Source of the DNA: an uncultured Pelagibacteraceae bacterium
Lineage (GTDB): Bacteria; Pseudomonadota; Alphaproteobacteria; Pelagibacterales; Pelagibacteraceae
NCBI GenBank assembly: GCA_902515625.1
Contig: CABXVD010000008.1
Location: 1 to 36,351, forward strand
Direction of reading: 5' to 3'
DNA: 36,351 bases
Under the pieces are notes generated by a model. That model had not been told where the DNA came from and made no database searches. It worked only from the letters and a program-made list of their open reading frames with translations. Shown one piece after another: positions 7,945 through 18,635 of this stretch (its first letter is position 1; each line of letters begins with the position of its first letter). The translations under genes and the position numbers were made by a program.

Positions 7945-10524
7945 TTAAATCAAGTTATCATCTATTTTAATTGCAGAAACAACTTTTTCCTCACCAGATA
8001 ATTTAATAATTCTAACACCTTGAGTATTTCTTCCAGCAGTTCTGATTTCTTTAACGGCAACTCTTATAACTCTACCTTTATTAGTTGATATTAAAATTTC
8101 ATCACCTTCATAAACAGGGAATGAAGATGTAATGTTTCCATTTCTTGGAGAATTAACAATTCCAATAATACCTTTACCTCCTCGATTTGTAACTCTGTAA
8201 TCAAAATGAGAGGTTTTTTTACCAAATCCGTTTTCACTTATCGATAAAATAAATTTCTCTTTTGCATTTAATTCAGATTTTTCATCTTTAGATTTTTTTC
8301 CATTCTTCTTAATTTTGTCACTATCAATAACAGATAAGGAAACTATTTGATCATTTGGTGCCAATTCAATTCCCTTTATACCTTTTGAAGATCTTCCTTT
8401 AAAAACTCTTAATTTTTTTGCCTCAAATCTTATACACTTACCAAATTTTGTACTTAAAATTACATCTTGATCGTCTTTACAAATTTTAACTCCTACTATC
8501 TTATCGTTATTATCTAATTTCATAGCAATTTTTCCAGATGCATTAATCGACGAAAAATCATCTAAACTATTTTTTCTAACTTTTCCTAAAGCTGTAGCAA
8601 AAATTATTTGATACTTTTTTGAATCTGTTTCATCCTCAGGCATTGGCATAATAGAGCTAATTGATTGATGGTTCTTTAAAGGTAAAATATTAAACAAAGA
8701 TTTTCCTTTTGATGATGATGATCCCTCTGGTATTTTCCAAGCTTTTACCTTGTAAACTAAACCCTCTGTTGAAAAAAATAAAACAGAAGTATGAGTATTT
8801 ACAGATAATGTTTGTATAACAGAGTCTTGATCTCTTGTTGTAATTCCAGATTTACCTTTACCGCCTCTTTTTTGCTTTTTAACACCATCTAAAGAACCTC
8901 TTTTAATATAGCCTTGAAGAGTAACAGTAATGATTACGGATTGTTTTTGGATTGTTTCCTCAATATCGTAATTTAAAACTGCATCAATAATTTTTGTTCT
9001 TCTTGGTATAGCAAATTTTTCTTTGATATTTTTAAGTTCATCACTAATAACTTTTAACAACTCTTTTTTTGAAGATATAATTTTTTTAAATCTAGCAATT
9101 AATTCAGCTAGTTTTTTAATTTCAACTTCAATCTCATTTATCCCTAATGCTGTTAATTTTTGTAGTCTTAACTCTAAAATAGCCAGAACTTGCGGCTCAG
9201 ATAATAAATATAAATTTTTACCTTTTTTGCCTTCAACTAATGATATTAATTTTTGTGATATATTAATTTTCCACTTAGTTTTTAATATAGATCCTTTTGC
9301 ATCATCCGGTGTTTTTGAAGATCTAATTATTTTGATAATTTTATCTAAGTTTTCAACAGAGACTGATAAACCAATTAAAATGTGAGCGCGCTCTTCTGCT
9401 TTTTGTAAATCAAATTTAGTTTTTTTAATTACAACATCTTCTCTAAAAGACAAAAAATTTGATAAAAAATCTTTAAGTGTACAAGTCTTAGGTTTGCCCT
9501 CAACAATAGCTAAAGTATTAAATCCAAAAGAGCTCTCAATTTGAGTGTTTTTATAAAGTTGTCTTTTAATTGTTTCTGGCTCAACACCATTTCTTAGATC
9601 AATTGCAACTCTTATTCCTTCTCTATTAGACTCGTCCCTTATATCTTTAATCCCCTCAATTTTTTTTTCTCTAACAAGCTGTGCTATCTTTTCGTTTAAA
9701 ACTGATTTGTTAACCTGATAGGGAATAGAAGTAATTACTAATCTTTCTCTTCCATTTTTTTGTTGTTCTATTGATACCTCACCTCTAATTTTAAAAGATC
9801 CTCTTCCGTTATTATAACCCTGTTTAATAATATCTTTTCCTATGATTACACCACCTGTTGGAAAGTCTGGACCAGGTATATGTTTCATTAATTCTTTAAT
9901 TTTAATGTCTTTGTCACCTATAAGAGCTAAAGTTCCATCTATTATTTCACCTAAATTATGTGGTGGAATACTTGTAGCCATACCTACCGCAATACCACCA
10001 GCACCATTCACTAACAAATTTGGAAATTGCGCAGGTAGAACACTTGGCTCTTTTTCTGTTTCATCATAATTGCTCTTAAAAGAAATGGTATTCTTCTCAA
10101 TGTCATCAATTAAAAATTGTGAAACTTTTGATAAACGTGTTTCGGTATATCTCATAGCTGCAGCTGGATCGCCATCGATCGAACCAAAGTTTCCTTGACC
10201 CTGAACCAAAGGTAAGCTCATTGAAAAATCTTGTACCATTCTAACTAAAGCATCATAAACAGATTGATCTCCATGGGGATGATATTTACCAATAACATCT
10301 CCAACTATTCTTGCAGATTTTCTAAATTGTTTTGACCAATCATAACCACCTTTATACATTGCATATAAAATTCTACGATGAACAGGTTTAAGTCCATCTC
10401 TAATATCTGGTAGAGCACGACTTACAATCACGCTCATCGCATAAGAAAGATATGATGAGCTCATCTCATCATGCATTGAGATTAGTTTAATATTATTATC
10501 TTTTGTCTCTTCAGATTTTTGCAT
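7945..10524 (-). CDS. gyrA: DNA gyrase subunit A
   Basis: The 859-residue protein contains the winged-helix/tower breakage-reunion domain with [10 protein letters not shown], active-site Tyr126, and a C-terminal beta-pinwheel domain. The GyrA box QKRGGKGK near residue 550 separates it from ParC, because that box is needed for supercoiling. The quinolone-determining segment reads [18 protein letters not shown]: the position of E. coli Ser83 is Gln87 here, while the Asp87 equivalent is kept. The pinwheel has a Lys/Ser/Glu-rich insert ([20 protein letters not shown]). The acidic tail found in some GyrA proteins is absent. The gene lies 5 nt after ssb. Confidence 0.97.
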   Translation of the reverse strand: MQKSEETKDNNIKLISMHDEMSSSYLSYAMSVIVSRALPDIRDGLKPVHRRILYAMYKGGYDWSKQFRKSARIVGDVIGKYHPHGDQSVYDALVRMVQDFSMSLPLVQGQGNFGSIDGDPAAAMRYTETRLSKVSQFLIDDIEKNTISFKSNYDETEKEPSVLPAQFPNLLVNGAGGIAVGMATSIPPHNLGEIIDGTLALIGDKDIKIKELMKHIPGPDFPTGGVIIGKDIIKQGYNNGRGSFKIRGEVSIEQQKNGRERLVITSIPYQVNKSVLNEKIAQLVREKKIEGIKDIRDESNREGIRVAIDLRNGVEPETIKRQLYKNTQIESSFGFNTLAIVEGKPKTCTLKDFLSNFLSFREDVVIKKTKFDLQKAEERAHILIGLSVSVENLDKIIKIIRSSKTPDDAKGSILKTKWKINISQKLISLVEGKKGKNLYLLSEPQVLAILELRLQKLTALGINEIEVEIKKLAELIARFKKIISSKKELLKVISDELKNIKEKFAIPRRTKIIDAVLNYDIEETIQKQSVIITVTLQGYIKRGSLDGVKKQKRGGKGKSGITTRDQDSVIQTLSVNTHTSVLFFSTEGLVYKVKAWKIPEGSSSSKGKSLFNILPLKNHQSISSIMPMPEDETDSKKYQIIFATALGKVRKNSLDDFSSINASGKIAMKLDNNDKIVGVKICKDDQDVILSTKFGKCIRFEAKKLRVFKGRSSKGIKGIELAPNDQIVSLSVIDSDKIKKNGKKSKDEKSELNAKEKFILSISENGFGKKTSHFDYRVTNRGGKGIIGIVNSPRNGNITSSFPVYEGDEILISTNKGRVIRVAVKEIRTAGRNTQGVRIIKLSGEEKVVSAIKIDDNLI

Positions 10525-10529
10525 AGAAA

Positions 10530-10979
10530 CTAAAAGGGAATTTCATCATCCATATCATTAGATATTTGAGAGGTGTCCTCAATATTATTTTGCGGATTAG
10601 GATCATTTTGAATGCCACCCCCATTACCACCACCTAACATTGTTAATGATGAATTATATCCTTGAATAACAACCTCAGTAGAATATTTGTCCTGGCCAGA
10701 TTGTTCATCTTTCCATTTTCTTGTAGTTATTTGACCCTCAACATAAATTTGAGCACCTTTCTTAAGATACTGTTGAACAACATTTACAAGACCTTCATTA
10801 AATACAACTATACGGTGCCATTCAGTTTTTTCTTTTTTTTCTCCAGTATTTTTGTCTTTCCAAGATTGACTTGTTGCAAGGCTTAATCTCGCTACACTTT
10901 TGCCATTTACCATTTGTTTAATTTCTGGATCTGCGCCCAAACGACCAATTAATAACACTTTATTTAAACTTCCAGCCAT
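10530..10979 (-). CDS. ssb: Single-stranded DNA-binding protein
   Basis: The 149-residue product starts [20 protein letters not shown], the usual SSB N-terminus. It has an OB fold (about 5-115) with [20 protein letters not shown] and [11 protein letters not shown] short Gly/Asn-rich linker leads to the acidic tip DMDDEIPF, which binds partner repair and replication proteins. It is divergent from uvrA, an arrangement shared by many proteobacteria, and heads the ssb-gyrA-coaD-ppi-tgt run. Confidence 0.97.
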   Translation of the reverse strand: MAGSLNKVLLIGRLGADPEIKQMVNGKSVARLSLATSQSWKDKNTGEKKEKTEWHRIVVFNEGLVNVVQQYLKKGAQIYVEGQITTRKWKDEQSGQDKYSTEVVIQGYNSSLTMLGGGNGGGIQNDPNPQNNIEDTSQISNDMDDEIPF

Positions 10980-11068
10980 AATATTTTTATATTTGTTTAT
11001 TTAATTAATTAGTTTTATACCACAATTCTTCTGAATATTAATTTTATTAATTCAAAGCAACAAAAATT

Positions 11069-13921
11069 ATGATGAAAAAGATAGTTATTAAGGGTGCTAA
11101 AGAACATAATTTAAAGAATATTTCTGTTGAGATTCCTAAAGATAAATTTGTTGTAATTACAGGTCTCTCTGGTTCAGGAAAATCATCTTTAGCATTCGAT
11201 ACTATATATGCCGAAGGACAACGAAGATACGTTGAAAGTTTATCCGCGTATGCAAGACAGTTTTTGGATAAAATGAAAAAACCAAATGTTGATCTTATCG
11301 AAGGATTAAGTCCAGCGATTGCGATTGAACAAAAAAATACTTCAAAGAACCCAAGATCTACTGTTGCAACAGTTACAGAAATTTATGATTATATGAGGGT
11401 GCTCTATGCAAGAGCAGGTATTCCATATTCACCATTTACTGGCAAACCAATTACCTCACAGACTATTACTCAAATAGTAGATTTAATTAAAAAACTACCA
11501 AAAAAATCAACTATTTACATATATGCACCTGTAGTAAGAGGTCGTAAAGGTGAATATAGGAAAGATATTTTAAGTTATAAACGAAGAGGATTTAGAAAAA
11601 TCAAGATCGATAACGTTTTATATGATATTGAAAAATCTCCCAATTTAGACAAAAAACTTAAACATGATATTTCAGTTTTGGTTGATAGAATTGTTTTAAA
11701 TTCAAAGCTAGGAAATAGACTAGCTGAAAGTATTGAAACGTCTGTTAATCTTGCAAATGGATTAGTTTTTGTCGAATATGAAGATGAAACATTGCCTCAA
11801 AAACATAGAAAAGTAGAAAAATTAATTTATTCAACAAAATTTGCCTGTCCTGAAAGTGGATTTACAATTGAAGAAATAGAACCAAGATTATTCTCATTTA
11901 ATAGTCCTTATGGAGCCTGTGAAGAGTGTGAAGGTATTGGTATGAAATTAAATGTGGATCCAAATCTTGTAGTACCAGATGAAAGAAAAAGTCTTGCTGA
12001 TGGTGCAATAGAGCCTTGGTCAAAATCTACCACTTTATATTATGCTCAAACACTATCATCACTAGCTAAACATTATGGTTTTTCTTTAGATGAAAAATGG
12101 AAAAAACTCCCAAAAAAAATAAAAGATATAGTACTTTATGGATCGGATGAAGATGAAATTAAGTTTAATTATGATGACGGTTACGAAAAATACTCTTATA
12201 AAAAAACTTTTGAAGGTGTAATCAACAACCTTGAAAGAAGATTTTTAGAGTCTGATAGTGAATGGAAAAGAGAGGCTATAGCAGAATATCAATCTGATAC
12301 TGCCTGTGAAGCATGTAATGGAGATCGTTTAAAGGAAGAGGCCTTATGTGTAAAAATTAACAGTCTTAATATTAGTGAAGTAACAAAGAAATCAATATTT
12401 GATGCAGCTGAATGGTTTAAAGATTTAGTAAATCATATAGACAAAAGACAATTTAAAATTGCAGAACATGTATTAAAGGAAATAAATGAAAGATTAAATT
12501 TTTTGTTAAATGTTGGGTTGGATTATTTAACTCTATCTAGAGAGTCTGGAACGTTATCTGGTGGTGAGGCTCAAAGAATAAGATTAGCCTCTCAAATAGG
12601 TTCTGGTTTAACTGGTGTTCTTTACGTTTTAGATGAACCATCAATTGGTTTACATCAAAAAGATAATGTTAAACTTATCAATGCACTTAAAAGATTAAGA
12701 GATTTGGGTAACACAGTAATAGTTGTAGAGCATGATACTGAAACTATGGAGAATGCAGATCATATAATTGACTTAGGACCAGAGGCAGGAACTAATGGTG
12801 GCCAAATATCCTCACAAGGTACCTATGACGAGATTAAAAAAGATAAGAATAGTATCACTGGACAATATCTTGCAAATAAAAAGAAAATAGATATTCCCAA
12901 TACGAGACGATTAGCTAAAAATGGAAGGTTTGTTGAAATCAATGGTGCAACTGGGAATAATTTAAACAATGTTAATCTTAAGATTCCAACAGGAACTTTC
13001 ACTTGCGTAACTGGTGTATCCGGTAGTGGAAAATCTACACTAATATTACAAACACTATTCCATGCTTTAAATTTAACACTTAACAATAAAGCTAAAAAAG
13101 CTCCAAAAGCTTTTAAAGGCTATAAGGGTGTTGAATTAATTGATAAAATTATTGATATAGATCAATCACCTATAGGAAGAACACCTAGATCAAATCCTGC
13201 AACCTATACAGGTGCTTTTGGTCCAATCAGAGATTGGTTTACAAGTTTACCTGAGTCTAAAACAAGAGGCTATAAGCCTGGTAGATTTTCATTTAATGTT
13301 AAAGGTGGAAGATGTGAAGCTTGTGAAGGTGATGGTGTAATCACCTATGAAATGCACTTTTTACCAGATGTTTATATTCAGTGTGATGAGTGTAAGGGTA
13401 CAAGATATAACAGAGAAACATTAGAAATAAAATTTAAGGATAAAAGTATTGCAGATGTTTTAGATATGTCCGTTGACGAAGGTTGTGAATATTTTGAGAA
13501 TATATCAAATATTAAAACAAAACTGTTAACTTTAAAAAAAGTTGGTTTAGGTTATATAAAAATTGGTCAGCAAGCAACAACACTGTCAGGTGGTGAGGCT
13601 CAAAGAATTAAACTTGCTAAAGAGTTGTCTAAAAGATCCACAGGTAGAACCATGTATATATTAGATGAACCCACAACTGGTTTGCATCAACACGATATTA
13701 AAAAGCTTTTAGAAATACTTCATACTTTTGTAAAACTTGGTAACACAGTTGTTGTAATTGAGCATAATTTGGATGTTATAAAAACTGCTGATTATATTGT
13801 TGATATGGGTCCTGAGGGTGGCGTAAAGGGTGGTAAAATTATCGCAGAGGGTAAACCCGAGGAAGTGTCGAAAATTAAAGAGAGTTACACTGGTCAATTT
13901 TTAAAGCCTTTACTAAATTAA
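11069..13921 (+). CDS. uvrA: Excinuclease ABC subunit A
   Basis: The 950-residue protein has normal length and two ABC ATPase modules. The first Walker A is GLSGSGKS at 32-39, the second is GVSGSGKS, and LSGGEAQR occurs twice. It also has the zinc modules used for damage recognition. The first zinc module reads Cys260-x2-Ser263 ... Cys284-x2-Cys287, lacking one Cys. The C-terminal CEAC...CDEC module, which contacts DNA, is intact. UvrA loads UvrB on lesions in nucleotide excision repair. ATG occurs twice in succession (11069 and 11072); the family consensus does not decide between them. The 89-bp region shared with ssb has no recognisable SOS box. Confidence 0.97.
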   Translation: MMKKIVIKGAKEHNLKNISVEIPKDKFVVITGLSGSGKSSLAFDTIYAEGQRRYVESLSAYARQFLDKMKKPNVDLIEGLSPAIAIEQKNTSKNPRSTVATVTEIYDYMRVLYARAGIPYSPFTGKPITSQTITQIVDLIKKLPKKSTIYIYAPVVRGRKGEYRKDILSYKRRGFRKIKIDNVLYDIEKSPNLDKKLKHDISVLVDRIVLNSKLGNRLAESIETSVNLANGLVFVEYEDETLPQKHRKVEKLIYSTKFACPESGFTIEEIEPRLFSFNSPYGACEECEGIGMKLNVDPNLVVPDERKSLADGAIEPWSKSTTLYYAQTLSSLAKHYGFSLDEKWKKLPKKIKDIVLYGSDEDEIKFNYDDGYEKYSYKKTFEGVINNLERRFLESDSEWKREAIAEYQSDTACEACNGDRLKEEALCVKINSLNISEVTKKSIFDAAEWFKDLVNHIDKRQFKIAEHVLKEINERLNFLLNVGLDYLTLSRESGTLSGGEAQRIRLASQIGSGLTGVLYVLDEPSIGLHQKDNVKLINALKRLRDLGNTVIVVEHDTETMENADHIIDLGPEAGTNGGQISSQGTYDEIKKDKNSITGQYLANKKKIDIPNTRRLAKNGRFVEINGATGNNLNNVNLKIPTGTFTCVTGVSGSGKSTLILQTLFHALNLTLNNKAKKAPKAFKGYKGVELIDKIIDIDQSPIGRTPRSNPATYTGAFGPIRDWFTSLPESKTRGYKPGRFSFNVKGGRCEACEGDGVITYEMHFLPDVYIQCDECKGTRYNRETLEIKFKDKSIADVLDMSVDEGCEYFENISNIKTKLLTLKKVGLGYIKIGQQATTLSGGEAQRIKLAKELSKRSTGRTMYILDEPTTGLHQHDIKKLLEILHTFVKLGNTVVVIEHNLDVIKTADYIVDMGPEGGVKGGKIIAEGKPEEVSKIKESYTGQFLKPLLN

Positions 13922-13970
13922 ATATTTAAACTTAAAAATTACCTAAATTTAGTGTATAAAATTATGAATC

Positions 13971-14573
13971 ATGAGTAATTTATTATCTTCATTACCAAAA
14001 ACAATACATGCTTCTCTTGCAATAGCTATAATTTTGTTTGTAGGAATGTTTTTTCACAATGAAGGCATTGCCTTTGATACGTTGTTTTGGAGTTGGTTAT
14101 TTAGATTTATACATGTAGTTGTCGCAATAATGTGGATTGGATTACTTTGGTATTTTAATTTTGTTCAAATCCCAAACATGGCTAAAATTCCAGATGAACA
14201 AAAGCCAGCAATTGGAAAAGTAATTGCTCCAGCAGCCTTATTTTATTTTAGATGGGCTGCAGCCTTTACTGTTTTATCTGGATTAATTCTAGCTTGGTTA
14301 AATGGTTATCTGCATGATGCAATGACTTTTAGTATTGGTTCCGGAATTCCAAAACATACTGCAATAGGAATTGGAATGTGGTTAGGTCTTATAATGGCAT
14401 TTAATGTTTGGTTTGTAATATGGCCAAATCAAAAAAGAGCATTAGGTATTGTTGAATCTGATCCTGAAACAAAAGCAAAATCTGCTAAAACAGCAATGTT
14501 GTTCTCTAGAACAAATACTCTTCTTTCTCTACCAATGTTACTAACAATGGTAGCTGCTCAGAATATTTATTAA
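13971..14573 (+). CDS. Small membrane protein related to the PuuD/DUF989 membrane domain
   Basis: The product has 200 residues and about five membrane helices. The core segment RFIHVVVAIMWIGLLWYFNFVQIP (about 45-68, with His48) and LFYFRWAAAFTVLSG resemble the N-terminal membrane domain of urate hydroxylase PuuD. GMWLGLIMAFNVWFVIWPNQKR closes the third block. Full-length PuuD is longer and carries a C-terminal cytochrome c domain; no CxxCH is present here, so urate oxidation is not supported. A heme-binding or redox membrane role would fit the buried His but is inference. TATAAA at 13955-13960 lies so close to the ATG that the transcript may be almost leaderless. The gene ends 1 nt from the convergent secF stop. 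Confidence 0.62.
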   Translation: MSNLLSSLPKTIHASLAIAIILFVGMFFHNEGIAFDTLFWSWLFRFIHVVVAIMWIGLLWYFNFVQIPNMAKIPDEQKPAIGKVIAPAALFYFRWAAAFTVLSGLILAWLNGYLHDAMTFSIGSGIPKHTAIGIGMWLGLIMAFNVWFVIWPNQKRALGIVESDPETKAKSAKTAMLFSRTNTLLSLPMLLTMVAAQNIY

Positions 14574-14574
14574 T

Positions 14575-15465
14575 TTATTTGCTATCGTCTTCTCTTAAGA
14601 CAGTTTTTTGAGAAACCCTTAATCTTACCAACACTGTATTGGCTATATAAATTGATGAATAAGTTCCAAAAACAACTCCTAAAATCATAGCTAGCGAAAA
14701 TCCTTTTAAGATTTCACCACCAAAAAAATATATTGCAAGTAATGCAAGTAAAGTTGTTACTGAGGTAATAATTGTTCTAGATAAAGTTTCATTAATTGAA
14801 ATATTTGTTAGTTCAAAGATTTTTATATCTGAATATTTTCTTAAATTTTCTCTCACACGATCAAATATTACAACAGTGTCATTCATTGAATAACCTACAA
14901 TGGTCAAAACTGCAGCAATAATTGATAAATTGATCTCTAAACTGAATAGTGAAAATACACCAAGCGTAACAATAACATCATGAAATAGAGCTAAAATAGC
15001 TCCAAGACTAAACTGCCATTCAAACCTAATCCAAATATAAATAAGCATTATTGCAAGTGATAAAGAAATTGCTATTACACCAGATTTTAATAATTCAGCA
15101 CTAACTTTTGGTCCTACATTTTCAACTCTTCTAAAATCATAATTATTACCAAATGACTTATCAAGATTTACTTTAATCTCTTCAATTATATTTTTCTTAT
15201 TATCTTTATTTTCAAATTTAATTAAAAAATCATTATCAGATCCAAATTTTTTAACTGAGACATCACCTAGGTTCATTTGGCTAAATTTATCACGAAGTGA
15301 GCTTACATTTATTTTTGTATCGTTAGATCTTAATTCGATTAACGTTCCACCTTTAAAATCAATACCAAAATTAAGACCCTTAAATATAAGTAACAGTAAC
15401 GAAATAATAATTAAGGCACCAGATAAGACATTAAAATGATTATAATATTTGTTAAATGCAATCAT
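14575..15465 (-). CDS. secF: Protein translocase subunit SecF
   Basis: The 296-residue protein has six membrane helices, with a periplasmic domain between TM1 and TM2. Diagnostic blocks are GIDFKGGTLIELR (about 34-46), GPKVSAELLKSG, VGYSMNDTVVIFDRVRENLRK split across TM4-5, and GTYSSIYIANTVLV. SecF works with SecD and YajC to pull translocating proteins into the periplasm using the proton gradient. The ATG overlaps the secD stop by 1 nt, so translation is coupled. It is the last gene of the long minus-strand run and meets the PuuD-like gene tail to tail. Confidence 0.96.
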   Translation of the reverse strand: MIAFNKYYNHFNVLSGALIIISLLLLIFKGLNFGIDFKGGTLIELRSNDTKINVSSLRDKFSQMNLGDVSVKKFGSDNDFLIKFENKDNKKNIIEEIKVNLDKSFGNNYDFRRVENVGPKVSAELLKSGVIAISLSLAIMLIYIWIRFEWQFSLGAILALFHDVIVTLGVFSLFSLEINLSIIAAVLTIVGYSMNDTVVIFDRVRENLRKYSDIKIFELTNISINETLSRTIITSVTTLLALLAIYFFGGEILKGFSLAMILGVVFGTYSSIYIANTVLVRLRVSQKTVLREDDSK

Positions 15466-17018
15466 TAGATCAACTTTCCACTATTTTTGTTTTTAGTTAC
15501 ATAAAGACTAGTGAATAATCTGGCGATAAAATAGACTGAAAATAGTGTTGTAAATATTCCAACACCTAAAGTTACTGCAAAACCCTTAACTGGTCCTGAT
15601 CCCATAAAAAACAGAATTACTGCAGCTAATAAAGTTGTAATATTGGCATCAATTATTGCAGTTCTAGATTTAGTATAACCACCATCAAATGCTAAAATAT
15701 TATTTGTTTCGTCTTTAAGCTCTTCTTTAATTCTTTCAAAAATCAAAACATTTGCATCAACAGCCATACCAACAGTCAAAATTATTCCTGCAATACCTGG
15801 TAGAGTTAAGGTTGCTTCAAATAGAGTAAGAATACCTAAAAGAATAAATAAATTTATTATTAGAGTAATGTTTGTTATTAAACCAAAAAATCTGTACTTA
15901 ACAAACATAAAGATAATTACTAGTAAAAAACCAATTGATAATGCAATCATACCAGCATTGATTGAGTCTTGACCAAGGTCAGGACCAACAGTTCTTTCTT
16001 CAATAATTTCTAAAGGAGCTGGTAATGCACCTGATCTTAACAACAAAGCTAGATCAGTTGCTGATTGAAAAGTAAATCCTCCACTAATTTGGCCAGCACC
16101 ACTTGCTATAGTATCTCTTATTACTGGAGCACTTATTATTTTTCCATCTAAGACTATCGCTAATTGTTTTCCTATACCTGTTGAGGTTGCTTTACCAAAT
16201 CTTTTGGCTCCTACTCTGTCTAAAGTAAAAGAAACAATTGTTTGATTATTTTGCGTATCCATCTTGGGCTGTGCATCGAGTAGGTTTTCACCACTAATTA
16301 TAATTCTCTTACTGACTACTGCTTCTTGAGTCCCGTCCTCAAATTCTAATTTTTCAACACCAAATCTGTCGTCCTCATTTTGCGTTACAAATCTAAATGT
16401 AAGATTAGCAGTTTTACCTAAAAGAGATTTAACTCTCATAGGATCATCTAAACCAGGAAGCTCTACCAAAATCCGATTGTTACCTCTTTTGAGAATATTA
16501 GGTTCATTGGTACCTACTTCATCAACTCTTCTTCTTACAATTTCAATAGCTTGATCCTGAGAAGAGGTTTTTAGATTTATAAGACCTTGTGGTGAAAAAT
16601 TAATCTTTAAGTTGAGGCCAGTGTCTTCAATTTCTAATTGATGTGATTTAAATCTTGGATAATAAGGATTAATTTCACTATTTTCATCTTCAAAAATTTC
16701 AATGACTTGTTGTTTGTTCTCGTCTGAAACATTAAAAAAAATATTTTGTTTATCTATTTTTATATTATTTATTCTAATATCTTTGTCTTTAAAGAAATTT
16801 CTAATTGTAGTTGTTAAGTTTTGTAATTTTTGTTCTATTACGGGCTCGTTGTCAATTTCAAGTAATAAGTAAGATCCACCCTGAAGGTCTAGGCCCAAAT
16901 TAATTTTTTTATCAAAAAAAGTGTCATCAAACTTAAACAAATTTGATGAAGCGATTAAAACAAATAATAAAGAAAAAATAGTTATAAAAACAATTCTTAA
17001 CTTAGAAAAATAAAGCAC
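15465..17018 (-). CDS. secD: Protein translocase subunit SecD
   Basis: This 517-residue protein has TM1 at about 7-27, then LGLDLQGGSYLLLEID, the typical entry to the large periplasmic P1 domain. The motif RRRVDEVGTNEPNI follows, and five C-terminal helices include GMAVDANVLIFERIKEE, the conserved block of TM4. It pairs with SecF in the auxiliary Sec complex. Length is at the short end of the family, as expected for a streamlined genome. It lies 14 nt after yajC and overlaps secF by 1 nt. Confidence 0.96.
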   Translation of the reverse strand: MLYFSKLRIVFITIFSLLFVLIASSNLFKFDDTFFDKKINLGLDLQGGSYLLLEIDNEPVIEQKLQNLTTTIRNFFKDKDIRINNIKIDKQNIFFNVSDENKQQVIEIFEDENSEINPYYPRFKSHQLEIEDTGLNLKINFSPQGLINLKTSSQDQAIEIVRRRVDEVGTNEPNILKRGNNRILVELPGLDDPMRVKSLLGKTANLTFRFVTQNEDDRFGVEKLEFEDGTQEAVVSKRIIISGENLLDAQPKMDTQNNQTIVSFTLDRVGAKRFGKATSTGIGKQLAIVLDGKIISAPVIRDTIASGAGQISGGFTFQSATDLALLLRSGALPAPLEIIEERTVGPDLGQDSINAGMIALSIGFLLVIIFMFVKYRFFGLITNITLIINLFILLGILTLFEATLTLPGIAGIILTVGMAVDANVLIFERIKEELKDETNNILAFDGGYTKSRTAIIDANITTLLAAVILFFMGSGPVKGFAVTLGVGIFTTLFSVYFIARLFTSLYVTKNKNSGKLI

Positions 17019-17032
17019 TTATCTAAAATTAT

Positions 17033-17320
17033 TTATTTTTTGACTTCTTGAGTATTTTGAAGACTTTGAATACCAGTAGCTTTTACAACTTCAACTTTAA
17101 TATTTTCAGCTATTTCTACTTCTACCTTGTCATTATCTATAAGTCTCTCAACCGTACCAGTGATACCACCTGAAGTAATAACTTTGTCCCCTCTTTTAAG
17201 GTTTTCAACCATGGCTTTATGCTCTTTTACTTTTTTTTGTTGAGGTCTAATTAAGAAAAAATAAAAAATAACAAATATTAAAATTAACGGTATAAATTGT
17301 CCTATTCCTGAACCTTCCAT
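17033..17320 (-). CDS. yajC: Preprotein translocase subunit YajC
   Basis: The 95-residue protein has one N-terminal helix (FIPLILIFVIFYFFLIRPQQ, about 9-28) followed by KKVKEHKAMVENLKRGDKV and ITSGGITGTV, the classical YajC pattern. It is a small partner of SecDF in the inner membrane. A strong AAGGAG site precedes the ATG on the minus strand. The gap to serS is 55 nt, larger than most in this run, so a secondary promoter for yajC-secDF may lie there. Confidence 0.95.
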   Translation of the reverse strand: MEGSGIGQFIPLILIFVIFYFFLIRPQQKKVKEHKAMVENLKRGDKVITSGGITGTVERLIDNDKVEVEIAENIKVEVVKATGIQSLQNTQEVKK

Positions 17321-17375
17321 AATTCTCCTTTTAAATATGGTGAATATTTATACTATCTGTATCTCTAAAACAACT

Positions 17376-18635
17376 TTATTTCTGAGAAATTAATTCTAAA
17401 TTATTCATATATTCTCTAAGAACTTTAGGAACAACGATCGAACCATCTTTTTGCTGATAATTTTCTAATACTGCTATTAAAGTTCTACCAACTGCAAGCC
17501 CACTTCCATTTAAAGTTCCAACAAAGACTGTTTCTTTATTTTTGTTTTTATATCTAGTTTTCATTCTTTGAGACTGAAATGTTGAACAAGATGAGCATGA
17601 TGAAATTTCACGAAACTTGTTTTCTGATGGCAGCCAAACTTCAATGTCATAAGTTTTCTCAGCACTGAAACCCATATCTCCAGAACATAAAATAACTTTT
17701 CTGTAAGGTAGTTCCAATTTATCAAGAATGTCAGTTGCACAATTTGTCATTCTTTCTAACTCTTCTAAACAATTTTCTTTTTCAACAATGCTTACTAGTT
17801 CAACTTTATAAAATTGATGTTGTCTAATCATACCTTTTGTATCTTTACCATAACTTCCTGCTTCTTTTCTAAAGCAAGGTGTTGATGCTACAAATCGCAT
17901 TGGAAGGTGATTTTGATCAACTATTTTATCTTTCACAATATTTGTTAAAATTACTTCAGCTGTAGGAATTAAAAATTTTCTATCTGAACCTTCATCGAAT
18001 TTAATTTCAAACTGATCATTCTCAAATTTAGGTAACTGGCCAGTGCCATACATTGTATTATCTGAAGCAATTAAAGGAGGTGATATTTCTTGATATCCAT
18101 TTTTATTTATATGAGTATCCAACATAAAGTTAGATAAGGCTCGTTCTAGCAATGCTAAATGGTTTTTTACAAAAACAAATCTAGATCCTGTTGTTTTAGT
18201 TGCTAAGTCAAAGTCTAACATTCCAAGGTTTTCACCTAGCTCATAGTGAGACTTAGGTTTAAAATCAAATTTTGGTATATTTCCTGATTTTAATATCTCT
18301 ACGTTATCATTTTCATCTTTACCACTAGGGACATCGGCGTGAGGAATATTGGGTATATTAGAAAGTAAACTATCTAACTCTTTTTTTATATTTTTTTGTA
18401 AATCAGTTAATTTATCTAATTCTAATGTGAGCTCTTTAGATTTTTTGAATAAAGTTTCATCTTTTGATTTTGAAATAACTTTTTTTTCTTTTTCAATAGC
18501 TTCTTTTTTTTGAATTAAATCTCGATTTTCTTCATCCAAATTTTGTAATTTTTTAAAATCAATTTTAATAGATCTTTTTTCTAGAGCTTTTTCAAAACTA
18601 GGGAAATCTTTTCTAATTTCCTTTAAATTATGCAT
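17376..18635 (-). CDS. serS: Serine--tRNA ligase
   Basis: The 419-residue protein has the N-terminal antiparallel coiled coil (about 27-105) that holds the long variable arm of tRNA-Ser, then the class II catalytic core. Motif 2 is CFRKEAGSYGKDTKGMIRQH with QFYKVE; motif 3 is LNGSGLAVGRTLIAVLE. Length is normal for bacterial SerRS. It charges tRNA-Ser, one of which is encoded at 1642-1731. The start overlaps the tatC 3' end by 8 nt. serS next to tatABC is a conserved alphaproteobacterial arrangement. Confidence 0.97.
   Translation of the reverse strand: MHNLKEIRKDFPSFEKALEKRSIKIDFKKLQNLDEENRDLIQKKEAIEKEKKVISKSKDETLFKKSKELTLELDKLTDLQKNIKKELDSLLSNIPNIPHADVPSGKDENDNVEILKSGNIPKFDFKPKSHYELGENLGMLDFDLATKTTGSRFVFVKNHLALLERALSNFMLDTHINKNGYQEISPPLIASDNTMYGTGQLPKFENDQFEIKFDEGSDRKFLIPTAEVILTNIVKDKIVDQNHLPMRFVASTPCFRKEAGSYGKDTKGMIRQHQFYKVELVSIVEKENCLEELERMTNCATDILDKLELPYRKVILCSGDMGFSAEKTYDIEVWLPSENKFREISSCSSCSTFQSQRMKTRYKNKNKETVFVGTLNGSGLAVGRTLIAVLENYQQKDGSIVVPKVLREYMNNLELISQK

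Noticed and set aside
9023..9385. 120-codon plus-strand ORF inside gyrA
   Set aside because: Antisense to a conserved part of gyrA, no recognisable family and no plausible ribosome site.
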